DNA of 64,000 nucleotides from Mangifera indica (GCF_011075055.1 NC_058140.1:7808988-7872987), one strand, 5' to 3'; positions 12,057 to 24,600 are shown, counted from the first letter of the stretch. Numbers and translations: made by a program. The notes: a model not told the origin generated them from the sequence alone.

Positions 12057-12152
12057 CTTGAATCGATACGGCGTCGTCTGGAACGACTTTTTGCTGGCAC
12101 TTTTTCAGTTTCAGTCAGACTGAATTTGGAAGTGAAGTCGCCTTTCTAAAGT

Positions 12153-12179
12153 AAATTTATAGCAGACGGTTTAGGGTTT
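12153..12179 (-). promoter_or_regulatory. TATA box and telo-box upstream of the ALBA gene
   Basis: On the minus strand AAACCCTAA (12179-12171) is followed by TATAAATTT (12161-12153). The first matches the telo-box that is frequent in promoters of plant translation and ribosome genes; the second is a good TATA box, placing transcription start near 12125. Function is inferred from position. Confidence 0.55.
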
Positions 12180-12289
12180 GCAAATGTGGATCTCGATTTC
12201 TATGATCCTCGCCAGAGTGCGCTACCCTTGGATAACTTTTCTTTATATTAAAACTAATAACAAATAAATTAATAACAATGCGGCATCTA

Positions 12290-12436
12290 AAAACATTTTA
12301 TATATAATTTAGATATATAAATAATATGATGTTATATAATTTAATATTATTTTATTTTTAATTTAAATTTATATAATTATATAATAATAATTATTTATAT
12401 ATTTAAATTATATAAAATATATATATATATAGTTTT
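12290..12436. mobile_element. Short AT-rich palindromic MITE, copy 2
   Basis: The left arm AAAACATTTTATATATAATT is mirrored by the right arm ending ATATATATAGTTTT. The word TATAATTTAGATATATA aligns with the ends of the copy at 61598 (TATAATTTGAATATACA). Confidence 0.5.
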
Positions 12437-12457
12437 ATTATTAACGTAAATATATAA

Positions 12458-12592
12458 AACAATATTATATACATAAATAATATGTATAAACTTGAGAATA
12501 AACGATAACATGTCACTATATAAATATTTTATCTCTAATTTAAAATCATCTAATTTTATAATGATATGTTATTATCTATCCCTAACTTTGTG
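12458..12592. mobile_element. Short AT-rich palindromic MITE, copy 3 (diverged)
   Basis: It shares the family's inner words: GATAACATGTCACTATATAA at the left and AATGATATGTTATTATCTAT then TTTGTGTACATAA at the right. It lies 22 bp from copy 2; together they sit about 130-440 bp upstream of the ALBA TATA box. Confidence 0.45.
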
Positions 12593-12649
12593 TACATAAT
12601 CAACATTAATAAATTAAGAAATTTATATACATAAATCATATTAATATTA

Positions 12650-13450
12650 TTGTTTTTGGTGGTTAATAATGAAATTTATCTCATTTTCTTACTTTAGTTT
12701 TGAAAATTGATAATTTCTCTAAACTTAATTTTAAAAAATTATTTTTTCCCCCATCACCTAGGGCTTTCATATTTTAAGGTTACATTCACCTCCCTCAAAG
12801 TTCATAACATTGCAATGATACCTTTATAAAATGCATTCTCTTGTTCTAGACACCGCTCTTCTTAACAATTCACTTTGACGCATCGTTAATCCCACTATCA
12901 ATACCTTCTTTCTCCTTGGTGGTTTCTTGATACGAAAACCACATAAAATTTGATTGAAATCAAACAAGAAATCTCATTGAATTTTAGTTGGATGCGCACT
13001 GTTGTCAATGCCCTTCTTTATTTGAGTCATGACGATCTCACTTGATGCATCATCACCATCTAATTCAGCACTTGATGTTTGACAATTGAATCATTTGATC
13101 TAGTTTCTTCGTTTAACGCATCTCAACAATTCATTTTCGTTCAACGAAAATGGTCACCAATGCTCGAAGATCGGCAGGAGAAAAAGATAGCGGGAAGGTT
13201 AGTTGTTGGCTAGAACGGAAATGGTCTTTGGAGAAGGAGAAAACAAATCAAGGGAAAAATGTAACATTTTAAACTTTAGATGAAAAAATTATTAGTTTTT
13301 TAAACTAAAGAGAGGAAATTTGAAAAAATTTTAGTTTTTTAATATTTTTGGTTAAATGACATTTTTATTATTTATACTAACAACAAAATTTAACAGAAAT
13401 TTGATGACAATAAAGTAGTTAGATTTTTTAATTTTTGAAACTTGATGGAT
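12650..13450. mobile_element. Fold-back element, copy b, both ends lost
   Basis: The left arm (12680-12760: CTTTAGTTTTGAAAATTGATAATTTCTC) pairs with the right arm (13260-13330: TTATTAGTTTTTTAAACTAAAGAGAGG). Arm sequence and spacing match copies c and e, but the GGCCAAAGGACT termini and a target duplication are not found. The middle (12840-13200) has the usual GC-richer, non-coding core. Confidence 0.6.
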
Positions 13451-14327
13451 ATAAATTTAATAATAGACTAAATCTTAAATAAAAATAAGTATTTTAATCT
13501 ATTTTAATTATATGTTTTTATTATATTAAAGTATAAAATTATAATAAAATTAAGATTGTTTGATACTTTTTTCATAGACAAAGAGTATGATAATTAAATC
13601 AGTCCTTATATTCTATGTGTCAATTAAATGATAGAAGATTATTTTAATTTATTTTTATTAACTAATTAAACAAGACAATAATAAAAATAAAATATAATCT
13701 TTTATTCCTTCAAACCAAATATATCGTTATTAATTGGGCATTCCAGTGATGGTCTGTCACTGTCACAAAGTGCATTTTGTTACTTTCTTAATTTAAAATA
13801 CTATGGATAATGCATCTTAACCTTTAGGATTGATATTTTTTCATATATGGAACAATTTTTTAAAATCTTTTTTATTGAATAAAACAAACCTAAACTATAT
13901 CATATTAAAGATATGAGATCATCATTTATCGAATGATGTTATTTTAGTACATTGATGTGAATATTTTATATGATAATGTAAACAATTTCTGTGTTTACGT
14001 AAATATTTAGAACTCAAGAAAATGTTAAACTATACTATTTTTCCAAACTTATTTTCACAAAACACACAAAAAAATAAATAAATTCTATCCAAAATAAGTA
14101 AAACTCAACCAAAATTAATTTGTTATTTTGTTTGTGATGGTAGGGATGATTAAGTTAAAAGTTTGGATGGGTTTAACAATAAACTAATGGACAATAATAA
14201 AAAATAATTTATTTGAATTTCAATAAAACATCATTCTTATCAAAAGGAATGTAAATGAACAACGTAAACTTGAAAAATAAAAGGAAACCTTTATATTGGG
14301 TAGGTTCTATAATTTTACAAACATCAT
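13451..14327. other. AT-rich intergenic DNA
   Basis: No gene, clear repeat or element end was recognised in this stretch. Confidence 0.4.
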
Positions 14328-15488
14328 ATGTACCCAGTCCAGGTACACTAACTAGTACCACTAACGTGGCAACCAACATGATAGATGTTATCTCATCTGC
14401 CACATTGGCTCATTCCCATGTCAAAAAAAAAAAAAATACCTTCCTTGGGCGCCTTTTTATTAAAAACAAAATCCTAAACTTTCTAAAACAACAATAAAAA
14501 AGTCTATGCCCAACACTATCAATCCATCCTTTACCTCAACCATAATTGACTATCATTTGTTAGAACCATTGTCGATTATCATTTTTTGAAACCACCATTA
14601 ACCTTCGTTTTCAAAACTACTGTTGGACTTCATTTGCTAGAGATGTTAGAGAAGTTCTTAACTTCTTCTCCAATGTTGGATTTATTACAAAATCAGACTT
14701 TATCGAAACTTTTGTCAGAGCAACTAAGGATCATTTTTTTTAAATCTTTTTACACTTTAATGTCAAACTTTCAAACTCAATTGCTCTACTTTTTAATGTA
14801 GATTGCTCAGATAGAATAATCTATGTTTAGACAAAATAATCTAGATTGCTTTGCTTTTTAATATCCATATTGCTCTTTTTCAGGCTTTTTCTTTCAAACT
14901 CAATTGACTTGAGTTTTAATCTAGATTACAACTTAATTTTGTGCTTTTGATCATGTATATGCTAATTCTAATCATATTTGGAAATACTTTAGTGTTCTTC
15001 ACTTTATGTATTAGGTGAGAATTTGAATAAATGTATGTTTCATAAGCTATCAGTCCTTCAACTATATTGTGGCAATAAACCTGAAAAAGATTTTTGACTT
15101 ATTACTAATGTTTGTCATAAAATTGTACACTTGACAAATACTCTTCTTTGTGTGGGTATATATGAACAATTATAATTTATTTTGTTGCGCTACCGTTCAT
15201 AGCTTAGGAGAAAATATTAGGGATGTGGAACAAATAGATTGTCTTATATATTCAATATAACGAGAGGCTTTTCTTGTTCCAAATTGACATTCACAATTGC
15301 CTCTTTATTAAACAAGATCCAAGTAGTCTCTTTTATCGTTCATTTGATTACAAGTTTTCATAGCTTTACTCCTACATTTCAGTCTATACCATAGAATCAT
15401 TTATGGATTTCAGTTTAATACCTAGTATTAGGATCACACATTGAACCTTACAAAATGATGAATTTTATAATTTGCAACAATGTTAAAT
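14328..15488 (+). repeat. Left arm of the long inverted repeat
   Basis: It pairs with 25035-26162 almost end to end. Anchors present in both, in the same order: AAACTTTCTAAAACAACAAT, CTTCTTAACTTCTTCTCCAA, CTACTTTTTAATGTAGATTG, TTATGTATTAGGTGAGAATT, GACTTATTACTAAT, GGGATGTGGAACAAAT, AGGATCACACATTGAACCTT, and TTTGCAACAAT at the inner end. Open stretches inside (14255-14497, 14586-14801) are not preserved in the other arm and are not called. Confidence 0.9.
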
Positions 15489-15760
15489 GGTTATCAAGAT
15501 CGTTATTTTGCCTTGACATCCCTGTAGATCGATTATTTTTTTATAACCTTAATGGGTAATATCAAGGTTTTAATTTGTCTTTGTTCCAGTATTTCTTAAC
15601 ATTTTTCAGTAGAAATAATATATCTCGTTAACAAATTTTGAGGTTTTGCTTCCTTTTGTCAAAATATCTGAGTTCAATGACCAAATCTCTCAAATTAAAA
15701 CTCCTTTGATAGAAATTTTGAAATGGGTAGTCCGTTTGAAGTATTATGTTTACAATAAAA

Positions 15761-15915
15761 CTATGTGTACCCATTTTGGGTACACAAATGTATACATATT
15801 TATATATGTCATCATGTGATTGGATGATTTTGAATTAAGAATAAAACAATAACCAATCATATGATGATACATATGAGTGTGTATACATTTGTGTATCCAA
15901 AGTAGGTACACATAG
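15761..15915. mobile_element. Short AT-rich palindromic MITE, copy 4 (best preserved)
   Basis: The ends CTATGTGTACCCATTTTGGG and the complement CTATGTGTACCTACTTTGGA form clear inverted repeats, followed inward by TACACAAATGTATACA in both halves. The centre reads GATTGGATGATTTTGAATTA. This copy is the best guide to the family. Its ends resemble the outer ends of the large arms (TATGTACCCAGTCCAGGTAC), which hints at related termini. Confidence 0.75.
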
Positions 15916-16713
15916 TATTGCTCATTTACTTTATTAAGGATATATATGATCGGTATGCTTTTTTTTTTTTTTTAAATTAAGGCTTTTATTCTTGTGTTTT
16001 CCGATGGTTTAAAATCAGAATGATGTAATCTACCTTTTGTAACTTGTCTTCATGCATCATATTTAGCTTAAATTGATATTTGTGTGCTTCAAGTCGCAGT
16101 GAAACGTAAAAGTTGTTTCTTGCCAAATTTTATTGTATTGTTTGAGGATGGACCTGTGGTCAGAAACTTATTTTGATTTATTGCTCAAATTTCAGGAGAG
16201 AGTTTTAACATTGGATCAAAATAGACCTTCAACTACATTGTATAGTAATATCGACGTTCATTCTCTGAAGATGGAGGATTTTAGATATATACATGAGCAA
16301 TTTTGTTATGTCAATATCTTGTCCTCTACAAGAGTTTCAATGGCAATGCGTAAAGATTTATAAATGGGTTCAATTATGTATATTGTTATGCTTAATCATG
16401 CAACCTAAATATTGTTATCTCTTGTACAATAAATTATGCAGTTGATTTTTTTAACATGTTCTATGTGGCAATTGTGGAGAGTATTTTATATATTTTGTAT
16501 AGTTGGTGGCATACAAAAATCGACACCATGGAGGTCAATCCTACCATGAGTTAGAGAACTCAAAGTCTCTCCATTTCCTATTTCTAACTCTAATACATGG
16601 TATGACTCTTATAAATTTTAACAGCATTTCATAAGAATGGATACAATATGTAGCCTTATTTTATCTTTCATGAAACAATGTAATAACAAAACACAGAAGA
16701 CACCACTGTTAGA
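15916..16713. other. Unassigned stretch between MITE and Gypsy LTR
   Basis: It holds an open stretch of 76 codons at 16133-16363 (plus) with a slightly higher GC content than its surroundings. The product (MDLWSETYFDLLLKFQERVL...) was not recognised and no splice-supported extension was seen. It may be part of the internal region of the large inverted-repeat element or a captured gene scrap. Confidence 0.35.
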
Positions 16714-17110
16714 TTTTACAAAATAATTAAAATTTTCTTTTATTTTAATGGTGAGGTTGAATAAGTTTTTAGTGGATTAGATTTTGGTTATAATAAACCC
16801 ATTCTTCAGTCATTAGTGGAGCTAAAATAGCTAGTTTACAGTTGTTCTTCAGTCATTAGTTAAGTTTAAGCGGTTCTTGATTTACTATGAGTTTATCCTC
16901 ACATTGCTTGGTGTATGTAAGCCTATAAATAGGCCATTTTGCTTCCAGTTTTAATACCAAGTTATTTCTTCATTAACATATAAACAATAGTAGTAACACT
17001 TCTTTGTCATCTTGTACATTACATTATTCTACAGAAAGTTTCCAAAATAACTCGACGAGGCTAAGCAAGAAACTTTGGCCATGGACCTATAGTTGAGCAA
17101 AGTCATAATA
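16714..17110 (+). repeat. 5' LTR of the Gypsy element
   Basis: It aligns base for base in length with 21472-21868, starting TTTTACAAAATAATTAAAAT and ending AAAGTCATAATA. A TATA-like CCTATAAATAGGCC (about 16920) marks the LTR promoter. The many differences between the two LTRs indicate an old insertion. Confidence 0.88.
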
Positions 17111-17113
17111 ATT

Positions 17114-17127
17114 TGGTATCTGAGCCC
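17114..17127 (+). other. Primer-binding site (initiator tRNA-Met type)
   Basis: TGGTATCTGAGCCC lies three bases after the 5' LTR; the usual plant sequence is TGGTATCAGAGC, complementary to the 3' end of initiator tRNA-Met. One substitution (A to T) is visible. Confidence 0.75.
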
Positions 17128-17149
17128 AAAATGGGCGATGACTAGTGCC

Positions 17150-20100
17150 TCCAATGTTTGGAACAACAACTAGAAAACCAGAGATAGCAGATGGAAAACT
17201 TAAGTTCGAGGCAAGAGCGGATGTTCCGACAAATGGAAGAACAAATGATACGACAAATGACAAAATTATTCCAGGCGACTCATGTTCATGATGAAGCATC
17301 AACAAACAGACTATGACACACACCCTAGTCTTGACAAAGAAGGAACAAGTAAAGGTTCACATCCATGCTTGCCAAGCTCGATTTTCTTAAGTTTAATGGT
17401 TTTGACAATCCCACTACTTGCATATGTCAAGTTGAAAAATTTTTCGAGTTTCAAGTCACTCCACCAGAAGATCAAGCCTGATTTGCTATTTATCACCTAG
17501 AAAGAGATGCACAATTCTAGTTCTAACAATAGAGACAACTAAATCAAGATCTATTATGAGAGGATTTACGAAACGGGCTGTTGGAGTGATTTGGCACCTT
17601 CAGATTCGAAAATTACTTCGCTAATATCTACAAGCTCAAGCAAGTTGGAACTATCCATGAATATCAAAAGTAATTAGATAAATTGCTAGCAAAGGTAAGA
17701 AAACTTACAGATATTCAAGAAGTCAAGTGTTTTATAAGTGGGCTTAAAGAACAATTATGAGCTGACGTTCAAGCCCAAAGACCTACCACTTTAAGCCATG
17801 CAATTGGACTGGCTCAAATTTTCAAAAGTAAGGCATAAATACATAATCCTCGATCTTTATCATTCTCACAAAAGGCAAGAAAGAGTTCCTTTGAATCATC
17901 AACCGAAGCATGCTCATGATCTCAAGAAATAGAATTCTTTTAAATGCATCATCAATAATGACTATTTCCTCCTCGATTGTTAAACGTTCACTCCATCTGA
18001 GTTCCAACAACAATGACATCAAGGTTTATGCTTCTATTATAAAGAGATATTTACAACAAATCATGTGTGCAAGCAATTGTTCCTTATTGAGCTAGAATAA
18101 AAACCTGACTCCGTCAAGGAAGATGAACTAGATGAAGATAATGACATCAACTCAAACTAACCAGAGATCTCTCTACACATATTGGCAAGGGTACTCAACC
18201 CCCAAACGATGTGAGTTCGAGCTCATATTAACGAGCTGTAACTTAATGCCTTGGTAGATTCTAGATCTATCCATAATTTCCTCCACGAAAGGATTGCTCA
18301 AGCAACGCCTAGTAATGAAAGTCACCATAGTAAATGAAGACAAATTGGTGAGTCAAAGAGTTTGCAAACAACTTAAAGTTGTTCTTCACAACACTCCTTT
18401 CTTTATAGATTTTTGTTCTCATGCCTCTCGATTTCGACATCATTCTTAGGGCTTAATGGCTCTAAACATTGGGTTCAATTCTCTAGAATTTCAAGACTAT
18501 AGAGATACAATTCTCTCACCAAGGTCAAACCATTAAATTAAAAGGAGTGAGTCTTCTTAAAGCCAAATTAGTTAAAGAAAAGGCTAGTAATAAAACATTA
18601 TAACAAAACATTAGGAAAAAAGCTTTACTTCAGATTTTTGTCACCACAATAGAACCCCATGACTTAGATAATCCAAAAGAATGGGCTTTCTTACAGCAAT
18701 AATTTCCTACCGTCTTTAAAAGAGCCTTCCACCTAGTTAAGCACATGACCATCGAATTCTTTACAACCCAAAAGCGGTCCAGTGAGTGTTTGACCATTTC
18801 ACTATCCTCATTTTCAGAAATAAGAAATTGAAAGGTTAGTATCTGAAATACTTACACAAGGACTTATACAACCAAGTAAAAGCCTTTTTTCATCCCCAAT
18901 TCTTCTTGTAAAAAAAAAAAAAGATGGCACATGACATTTTTGCATAGATTATTAGGCATTAAACAAGTTTACCTTAAATGATAAGTTCTCAATTCTAGTC
19001 ATCGAAGAATTTTTCGATGAGTTGCATAAAGTGAAATGCTTCACGAAACTTGACTTATAGTCTAAGTACCACTAAATTCGAATGCACCCTGAAGACATAC
19101 CTAAGACTGCCTTTCGTAAACATAATGGTTACTTCGAATTTCTGGTAATGCCATTTGGACTCTCTAATGTTCCATCCACCTTCTAGTCACTTATGAACGA
19201 TATCTTTTAGCCTTACTTGAGAAAAGTTATTCTCATATTCTTTAATGACATTTTAATCTATAGTCAAAATTGGTCAAACCATTTATCACATGTTCGAATG
19301 GCCTTTTCCATCTTGAAGAGACATCAACTAGTTATTAAAAGGGAAAAATGCATATTTGCTCAAAAACAAGTCCACTATCTAATACATGTTATTAACAAAC
19401 AAGTAGTAACGCTGATCTTGAGAAAATTTTGACAATGACCAATTGGCTTAGGCTAAAGAATATCAAGGAATTTTTTAGGTTAACTAGCTACTACCAAAGG
19501 TTTATGGTAGCTTATTGGATTATGGCTCGACCTTTAATAGATGATCTTAAGAAAAACACCTTCCAATGGAATTCTACTGCAAAAAAGGCATTCAATCAAC
19601 TTAAAGGAGTTATGACCAAGGCCCTAATATTAGCTCTTCTTGATTTTTCAAGCCCTTTTATAGTGATGCTTCAAATTATGGTATTAGAGCCATTCTGTCA
19701 CAATATAATTGACTTATTGCCTATTTCAGCACAACATTAAAAGGAAAAAATTTGTCCATTATGAGAAGGAACTAATGGCCTTAGTATTAGCAATTCAAAG
19801 GGGGCAACCATATTTGCTTGGAAGATCATTCATAGTGAGAACAGATCAAGAAGCCTTAAGTAACTATGGGATCAATGTATAGCTACTGAAGCACAACAAT
19901 GGTGGCTAGTGAAACTCATGGGCTATGACTTTATCACTTAGTACCGTTAATAGAAAACTAACAATGTAACTAATGTCTTATCTAAGTAAGGTCTTGCAAT
20001 AGAATACATGGCCCTTTCCACTCCTATTCCTCAATGGCTCAAGCCTATTCATGAAGAAAATCAATCTCACCATGACCTCCAAAGATTACACTTGTTAGTG

Positions 20101-21460
20101 TGATTCGACGAAGCAATTAGACCTTGGTAACTTCAACAAGGGATCTTTTTCTTTAAAGGTGAGATATTTCTCCCTTATGACTTTGCCTTGATTCCAACCA
20201 TTATTAAAGAAATGCATGGGGGACGCCATTAGGGTTACTTTAAGACCTTACACCGCTTAAGGTAGTTTTTTTTTTGGAAAAAAATGAAAGACTTTATCTG
20301 TAAGTATATTTGAGAATGTGATGTTTGCCAACATCATATGGTGGACTTGAAAGCGTTTGCATGTCTTCTACAACCTTTACTAATACCTACTCAAGTTTGG
20401 GTCAAAATATTTATTGGATTTCATAGACAAATTGTCTTTCTCAAATGGCAAAACAACTTTATTTGTCATTGTGGATAAGCTTTCCAAGTATGGACACTTC
20501 ATTCCTCTTTTGCATTTGTACATGGCATCATTGATTGCTCAAATCTTCTTTGAGAACATTTTAAAATTGCATGGGATGCCACAATCAATAATTTGTGATT
20601 GAGACCCTATTTTGACATGTTTGTTTCGAAAGGAACTATTCAAACTTCAAAGACCAAGCTTTAATTTTAGTTCTTCTTACCATCCATAAACTGAAGGTAA
20701 GACAAAAGTAGTCAATCGAACCATTGAAATATATTTAAGATGTTTCATGAGATCTTAATCGAAAAAGTGGACTCAATGGCTAGCTTGGGTTGAGCATTGT
20801 TATAACACAAGTATCCATTTTGTTACTCACACTACACCGTTTGAGATTTTTTATGAATAACCATCACCTACATTGCTTTCATATATCCTAGGAACTGCAA
20901 AAGTTTAAGCTATGGAAGACATGATGCTATAACGAGATGAGATTCTTAAGGAACTTTGTTATCGTTTATAACAAGCCCAACATATGATGAAACAATTCTA
21001 TGATTGACATCACACTAAGAGATCATTTGAAGTCAACAATTGGGTTTATTTGCGGCTTCAACCACACAAGCAAGCTATAGTCTTAAGGAGATCCTCACAA
21101 AAACTAGCGGCTCGCTACTATGAACCCTTCTAGATGCTTGAGAAAATTGGCCAAGTCACGTATAAGCTTGAATTGCCACCAACCAATTGTGTCCATTTGG
21201 TCTTCCATTTTTCCCTATTAAAGAAACAAGTTAGAGAAGCCAATCAAGTGTCCCTTATGTTGCCCAAAATTGAAGATGATTTTATATAAGTAAACAAAAA
21301 ACTAGAGATGATTTTAGCCACACGACATAAAGGAAGACAAACTGAGGTGTTCGTCAAATAGGTTGGGAAGCCTTTATCAAAAGCAACATAGGTTGCAAGA
21401 AGCATGATACAATAAGAGTTTCCAAATTTTTTATTTCCTTGAGGACAAGGAAAATTTTGA
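17150..21460 (+). pseudogene. Gypsy gag-pol, many stops and frame changes
   Basis: Gag: VEKFFEFQVTPPEDQA and FAIYHLERDAQF near 17420-17520. Reverse transcriptase: EIERLVSEILTQGLIQPSKS near 18825-18890, then the active-site region ILIFFNDILIYS near 19230-19265, where the first aspartate of the usual F-D-D is asparagine, so the enzyme would be inactive even if readable. RNase H: EKELMALVLAIQR near 19765-19800. Integrase: zinc-binding ECDVCQHH near 20310-20335 and core MDFIDKLSFSNGKTTLFVIV from 20414. Chromodomain: VGKPLSKAT near 21360-21400. Stops are frequent and the longest open stretch is only 103 codons (19429-19740). The pol end is followed by the CCTTGAGGACAAGG word and the polypurine tract AGGTAGGGGA before the 3' LTR. 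Confidence 0.85.
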
Positions 21461-21471
21461 AGGTAGGGGAC

Positions 21472-21868
21472 TATTACAAAATAATTAAAATTTTCTTTTA
21501 TTTTAACGGTAAGATTGAATAAGTCTTTAGTGAATTAGATTTCAGTTATAATAAACCTATTCTTCAACCATTAGTGGGGTTGAAATAACTAGCTTAAACT
21601 TCTTCTTCAGTCATTAGTTAAGTTGAAGTGTTTTTTGATTTACTGTGAGTTTATCCTTATATTGCTTGGTGTATATAAGCCTATAAATAGGCCATTTTGC
21701 TTCTAGTTTTAACAACAATTTATTTCTTCATTAACATACAAACAACAACAGTACCACTTCTTTGTCATCTTGTTCATTACATTGCTCTGTAGAAAGTTTC
21801 CAAAATACCTCGACGAGGCTAAGCAAGAAACTTTGGTTGTGGACCTGTAACTGAGCAAGGTCGTAACA
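21472..21868 (+). repeat. 3' LTR of the Gypsy element
   Basis: It begins TATTACAAAATAATTAAAAT just after the polypurine tract and ends GTCGTAACA. It is the same length as the 5' LTR and carries the same CCTATAAATAGGCC promoter word. Confidence 0.88.
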
Positions 21869-21872
21869 TATA

Positions 21873-22150
21873 TTAACAAAACTAAACTAAAAACTCACAA
21901 CTACTTAAAATAAAATTATAAATCAAATCCATATAATGCAACTCAATATATTAGTCATATGTTAAAATTCATCATATCATCAACCATAATGCAATACGAC
22001 ATTACTAGATTAACAAAACTAAACTAAAAACTCATAAATACTAAAATTAAAATTACAAGTCAAATCGATGTAATGTGACTCCAAATATCAATTATATGTT
22101 ATAATTCATCACATCATTAACTATAAAATCAACAAGCTTATATATTCTGA
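21873..22150. repeat. Tandem duplication, two ~139-bp units
   Basis: TTAACAAAACTAAACTAAAA starts both units (21873 and 22012), and each ends in a CATCAT...AACYATAA block. It lies between the Gypsy 3' LTR and the end of the FAR1-type pseudogene, so it may be subterminal repeat of the host element. Confidence 0.7.
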
Positions 22151-22339
22151 TCATTGATAATGTTAAGAGAATCAAAATTTACAAAAAAAAATTTAAAATT
22201 TTCATTTCTATTTTTGCAATATGATCCACAGATAATCCTCACTTTCCTTATTATATCTATAAAGTTTCTTAGTTAATGTTACACCTATCATAAAGTTATC
22301 TTTTATCATTTGCATGTTTAGATGAAACTAAAGAATTTA

Positions 22340-24600
22340 CACTTTAACTGCACATGCACTTGCCAGATGACACTTCAAAAGAGCTTTCCTGCAATATTAA
22401 TGAAATACAAGTAATTTGTTATTTATCATAAAATGAATGGAAAAAATAATAAAATACTCAATTAAATTAAACTACTAATTTTTTACCTTAATCCTTTTTA
22501 ATCAATTTTTACATGCGCAATTTCTTCTCTCACTTTTCAAATAATTTGATCAACATTTGATTACTTTCTTTTGAATGGATGATGTCATTTGCTATGAATA
22601 GCCCATGGAATAAGAATTTTGTTGTTGCTCTCATTGGAAGTATCATCAACAACTTCACAATTTGTCGTACCATTATTTGACAAGTTTAGACGTTTATAAA
22701 TTCTGTCAACATTTTCATCGGACATCAACTTGTTCTTCATATCAATTATTATTTCTATTACCATATTAATCAGTGCCATTATTTGATGTCAAATTTGCAA
22801 CAATGTTGAATAAATTAAACAAATTATCAAACCTTTGCCCTTTAAGATTAATGCTCCAATTATTATAACTTATTTTGACCTTTGTATGACACATATTTAT
22901 GTTTTTCTTTGATCACCTTAAAATGAACTTTTTTGGTATATGAGAAATTTACTTCTGAATCAACATGACAATTGCATGTTGACATAAAATTCCTCTAATC
23001 TCAAACATTCAACAATTGCAACGAATATCACAAGTTCATTCATCAAAACAAATCACAAAAGGAACACCACAGTATCTTCCTGAATTATAAATTTTGTATA
23101 GGAATCAACTTTTTCAGAAGTAGACAATCCACAATAGATCTTAATAGTAAGCTCTTGTTGAAATTCTTTGAATTTTGTAGTAGTATATCCATCTTGAAAT
23201 TGTTTCTCAATTGGATTAGTGCTTATGCAAGGGATATATGATTTGAAAGATCTAAAATCAGCCTCCCTTTCGTTTTCCACTTTATCACGCAATGCATTTT
23301 CATATTGTTCCACAAACTATTTTAAAGTGCTTTTTAAATTGACATAACCATCAAAATATGAATGCATACTTTCATTATGTTGTGTAGTACTCATAAAGTA
23401 TCCTTTACAAAAGTTGGCACCCACTGTTATCTTTCATTAATAGATAATCCAAGTAGTCATGTATTGTTGTGAAGCTTGTGTTTATCAATTAACTTATTCC
23501 AATGTTCTTCAAACTCATCACCTATTAATGAATCATAGACAATATTTTGCAAAGAAAATTTAACATGTTCATAATCACAATAATCTCTTAACTTTTCAAG
23601 CAACTTATTCATTATATGCCATAAACACCATCCATGTCTTGTACCAAGGAACATAATCTCGATTATATTTTGCATTGTCTTGTCTTAATCATTAATTATT
23701 ACTTTAGGAGCACAATTCAACATACATGCAATTCAAGATTGAAAAACCATACAAATGTCTTTGTGTTCTCACTAGATATTAACCCACAACCAAATAATGT
23801 TGAATGACCATGATAATCATCTCCAATAAAAGCACTAAATGGCATATCATGTTTGTTGGTCAAATATATAGTGTCAAATGTCATAACATCACCAAATTCT
23901 TTAAATGCAACATTACTTCTTGCATTCATCCATAAAACATTTTTAAGATGACCCTCTTAATCTAAATCCATTGTGTTGAAGAAATTTGAATTCTCAATTT
24001 GCATTTTAAGAAAATTTTTATGGATTGCAGAAACATCTCTAACACTAAGTTGTAACCTCCTTCCATTTTCAATATAGTTCATGTAATCTTTTTGTAAGAA
24101 CACAAATTCTCAACATTGCCTGCTTTAACCATTAAGACATTGAAATTTTTATTTTGTCTTATTCTAGCTCTATCATTCACTTCAAGCTTCCTTTTCATCA
24201 ATAGATATATTATTGGATTACTCTTATAGTATTTAGTCTTAGTATGACTATTGAGTTAATGGTTGTGATCTAATATAACTAAAAATATTGTCCATTTACC
24301 ATCAAAATGCATGCTTGCATGAATTCAAGTCTAAAAATCAGTTTTTGTCATTAGATGCATTTTTAAAACATTCCTATAGTTACTTCTAGCCTTGACATGA
24401 CAAGAGCAAACCAACACCACATATTTCACATCTCCATCATCTCCTTTGGTTGTAGATCATATAATAGCTTCAAAACCCCTCTTATTTTCATAGCTTTTAT
24501 AGTGTTTGACAAGATTTTTTATTGAATAAAAAACCATTCTAGGCTTAGGCTCTCATTCCTCCTCTAAACTTCTTGTATCATCTATTTATTCAAATTGATT
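22340..24600 (-). pseudogene. FAR1/FHY3-related (FRS) MULE-type transposase pseudogene
   Basis: Read on the minus strand, fragments in correct order match the FAR1-related family: a FAR1 DNA-binding region near 24590-24290 (HYKSYENKRGFEAII, CSCHVKARSNYRN), then the MULE transposase domain with FGDVMTFDTIYLTNKHDMPF (about 23920-23840) and GCGLISSENTKTFVWF, then GTRHGWCLWHIMNKL (about 23640), EQYENALRDKVENEREADF (about 23310), YCGLSTSEKVDSYTKF and a SWIM zinc finger CDIRCNC...GILCQH near 23030-22965. FRS proteins descend from Jittery/FAR1-type MULE transposases. Stops and frameshifts break every domain; open pieces are at 22585-22779, 23053-23313, 23457-23675 and 23717-23929. Because it lies between two inverted arms, it is more likely the element's own transposase than a lost host FRS gene. 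Confidence 0.85.

Larger units (their letters stand above)
16714..21868 (+). mobile_element. Gypsy chromovirus-type LTR retrotransposon, full length but dead
   Basis: Two 397-bp LTRs (16714-17110 and 21472-21868) flank a primer-binding site and decayed gag-pol with the order gag, reverse transcriptase, RNase H, integrase, chromodomain. That order and the chromodomain place it among chromoviruses. The 5-bp flanks (TTAGA and TATAT) do not match, so either a boundary has decayed or the element has recombined. It lies inside the long inverted-repeat structure and is therefore younger than it, if that structure is one element. Confidence 0.85.

Noticed and set aside
16709..21873. Target duplication for the Gypsy element
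   Set aside because: The flanks TTAGA and TATAT do not match at the LTR limits set by alignment.
22340..24600. Reading the FAR1-related sequence as a functional host FRS gene
   Set aside because: Stops and frameshifts fall in every domain and no exon pattern repairs them.
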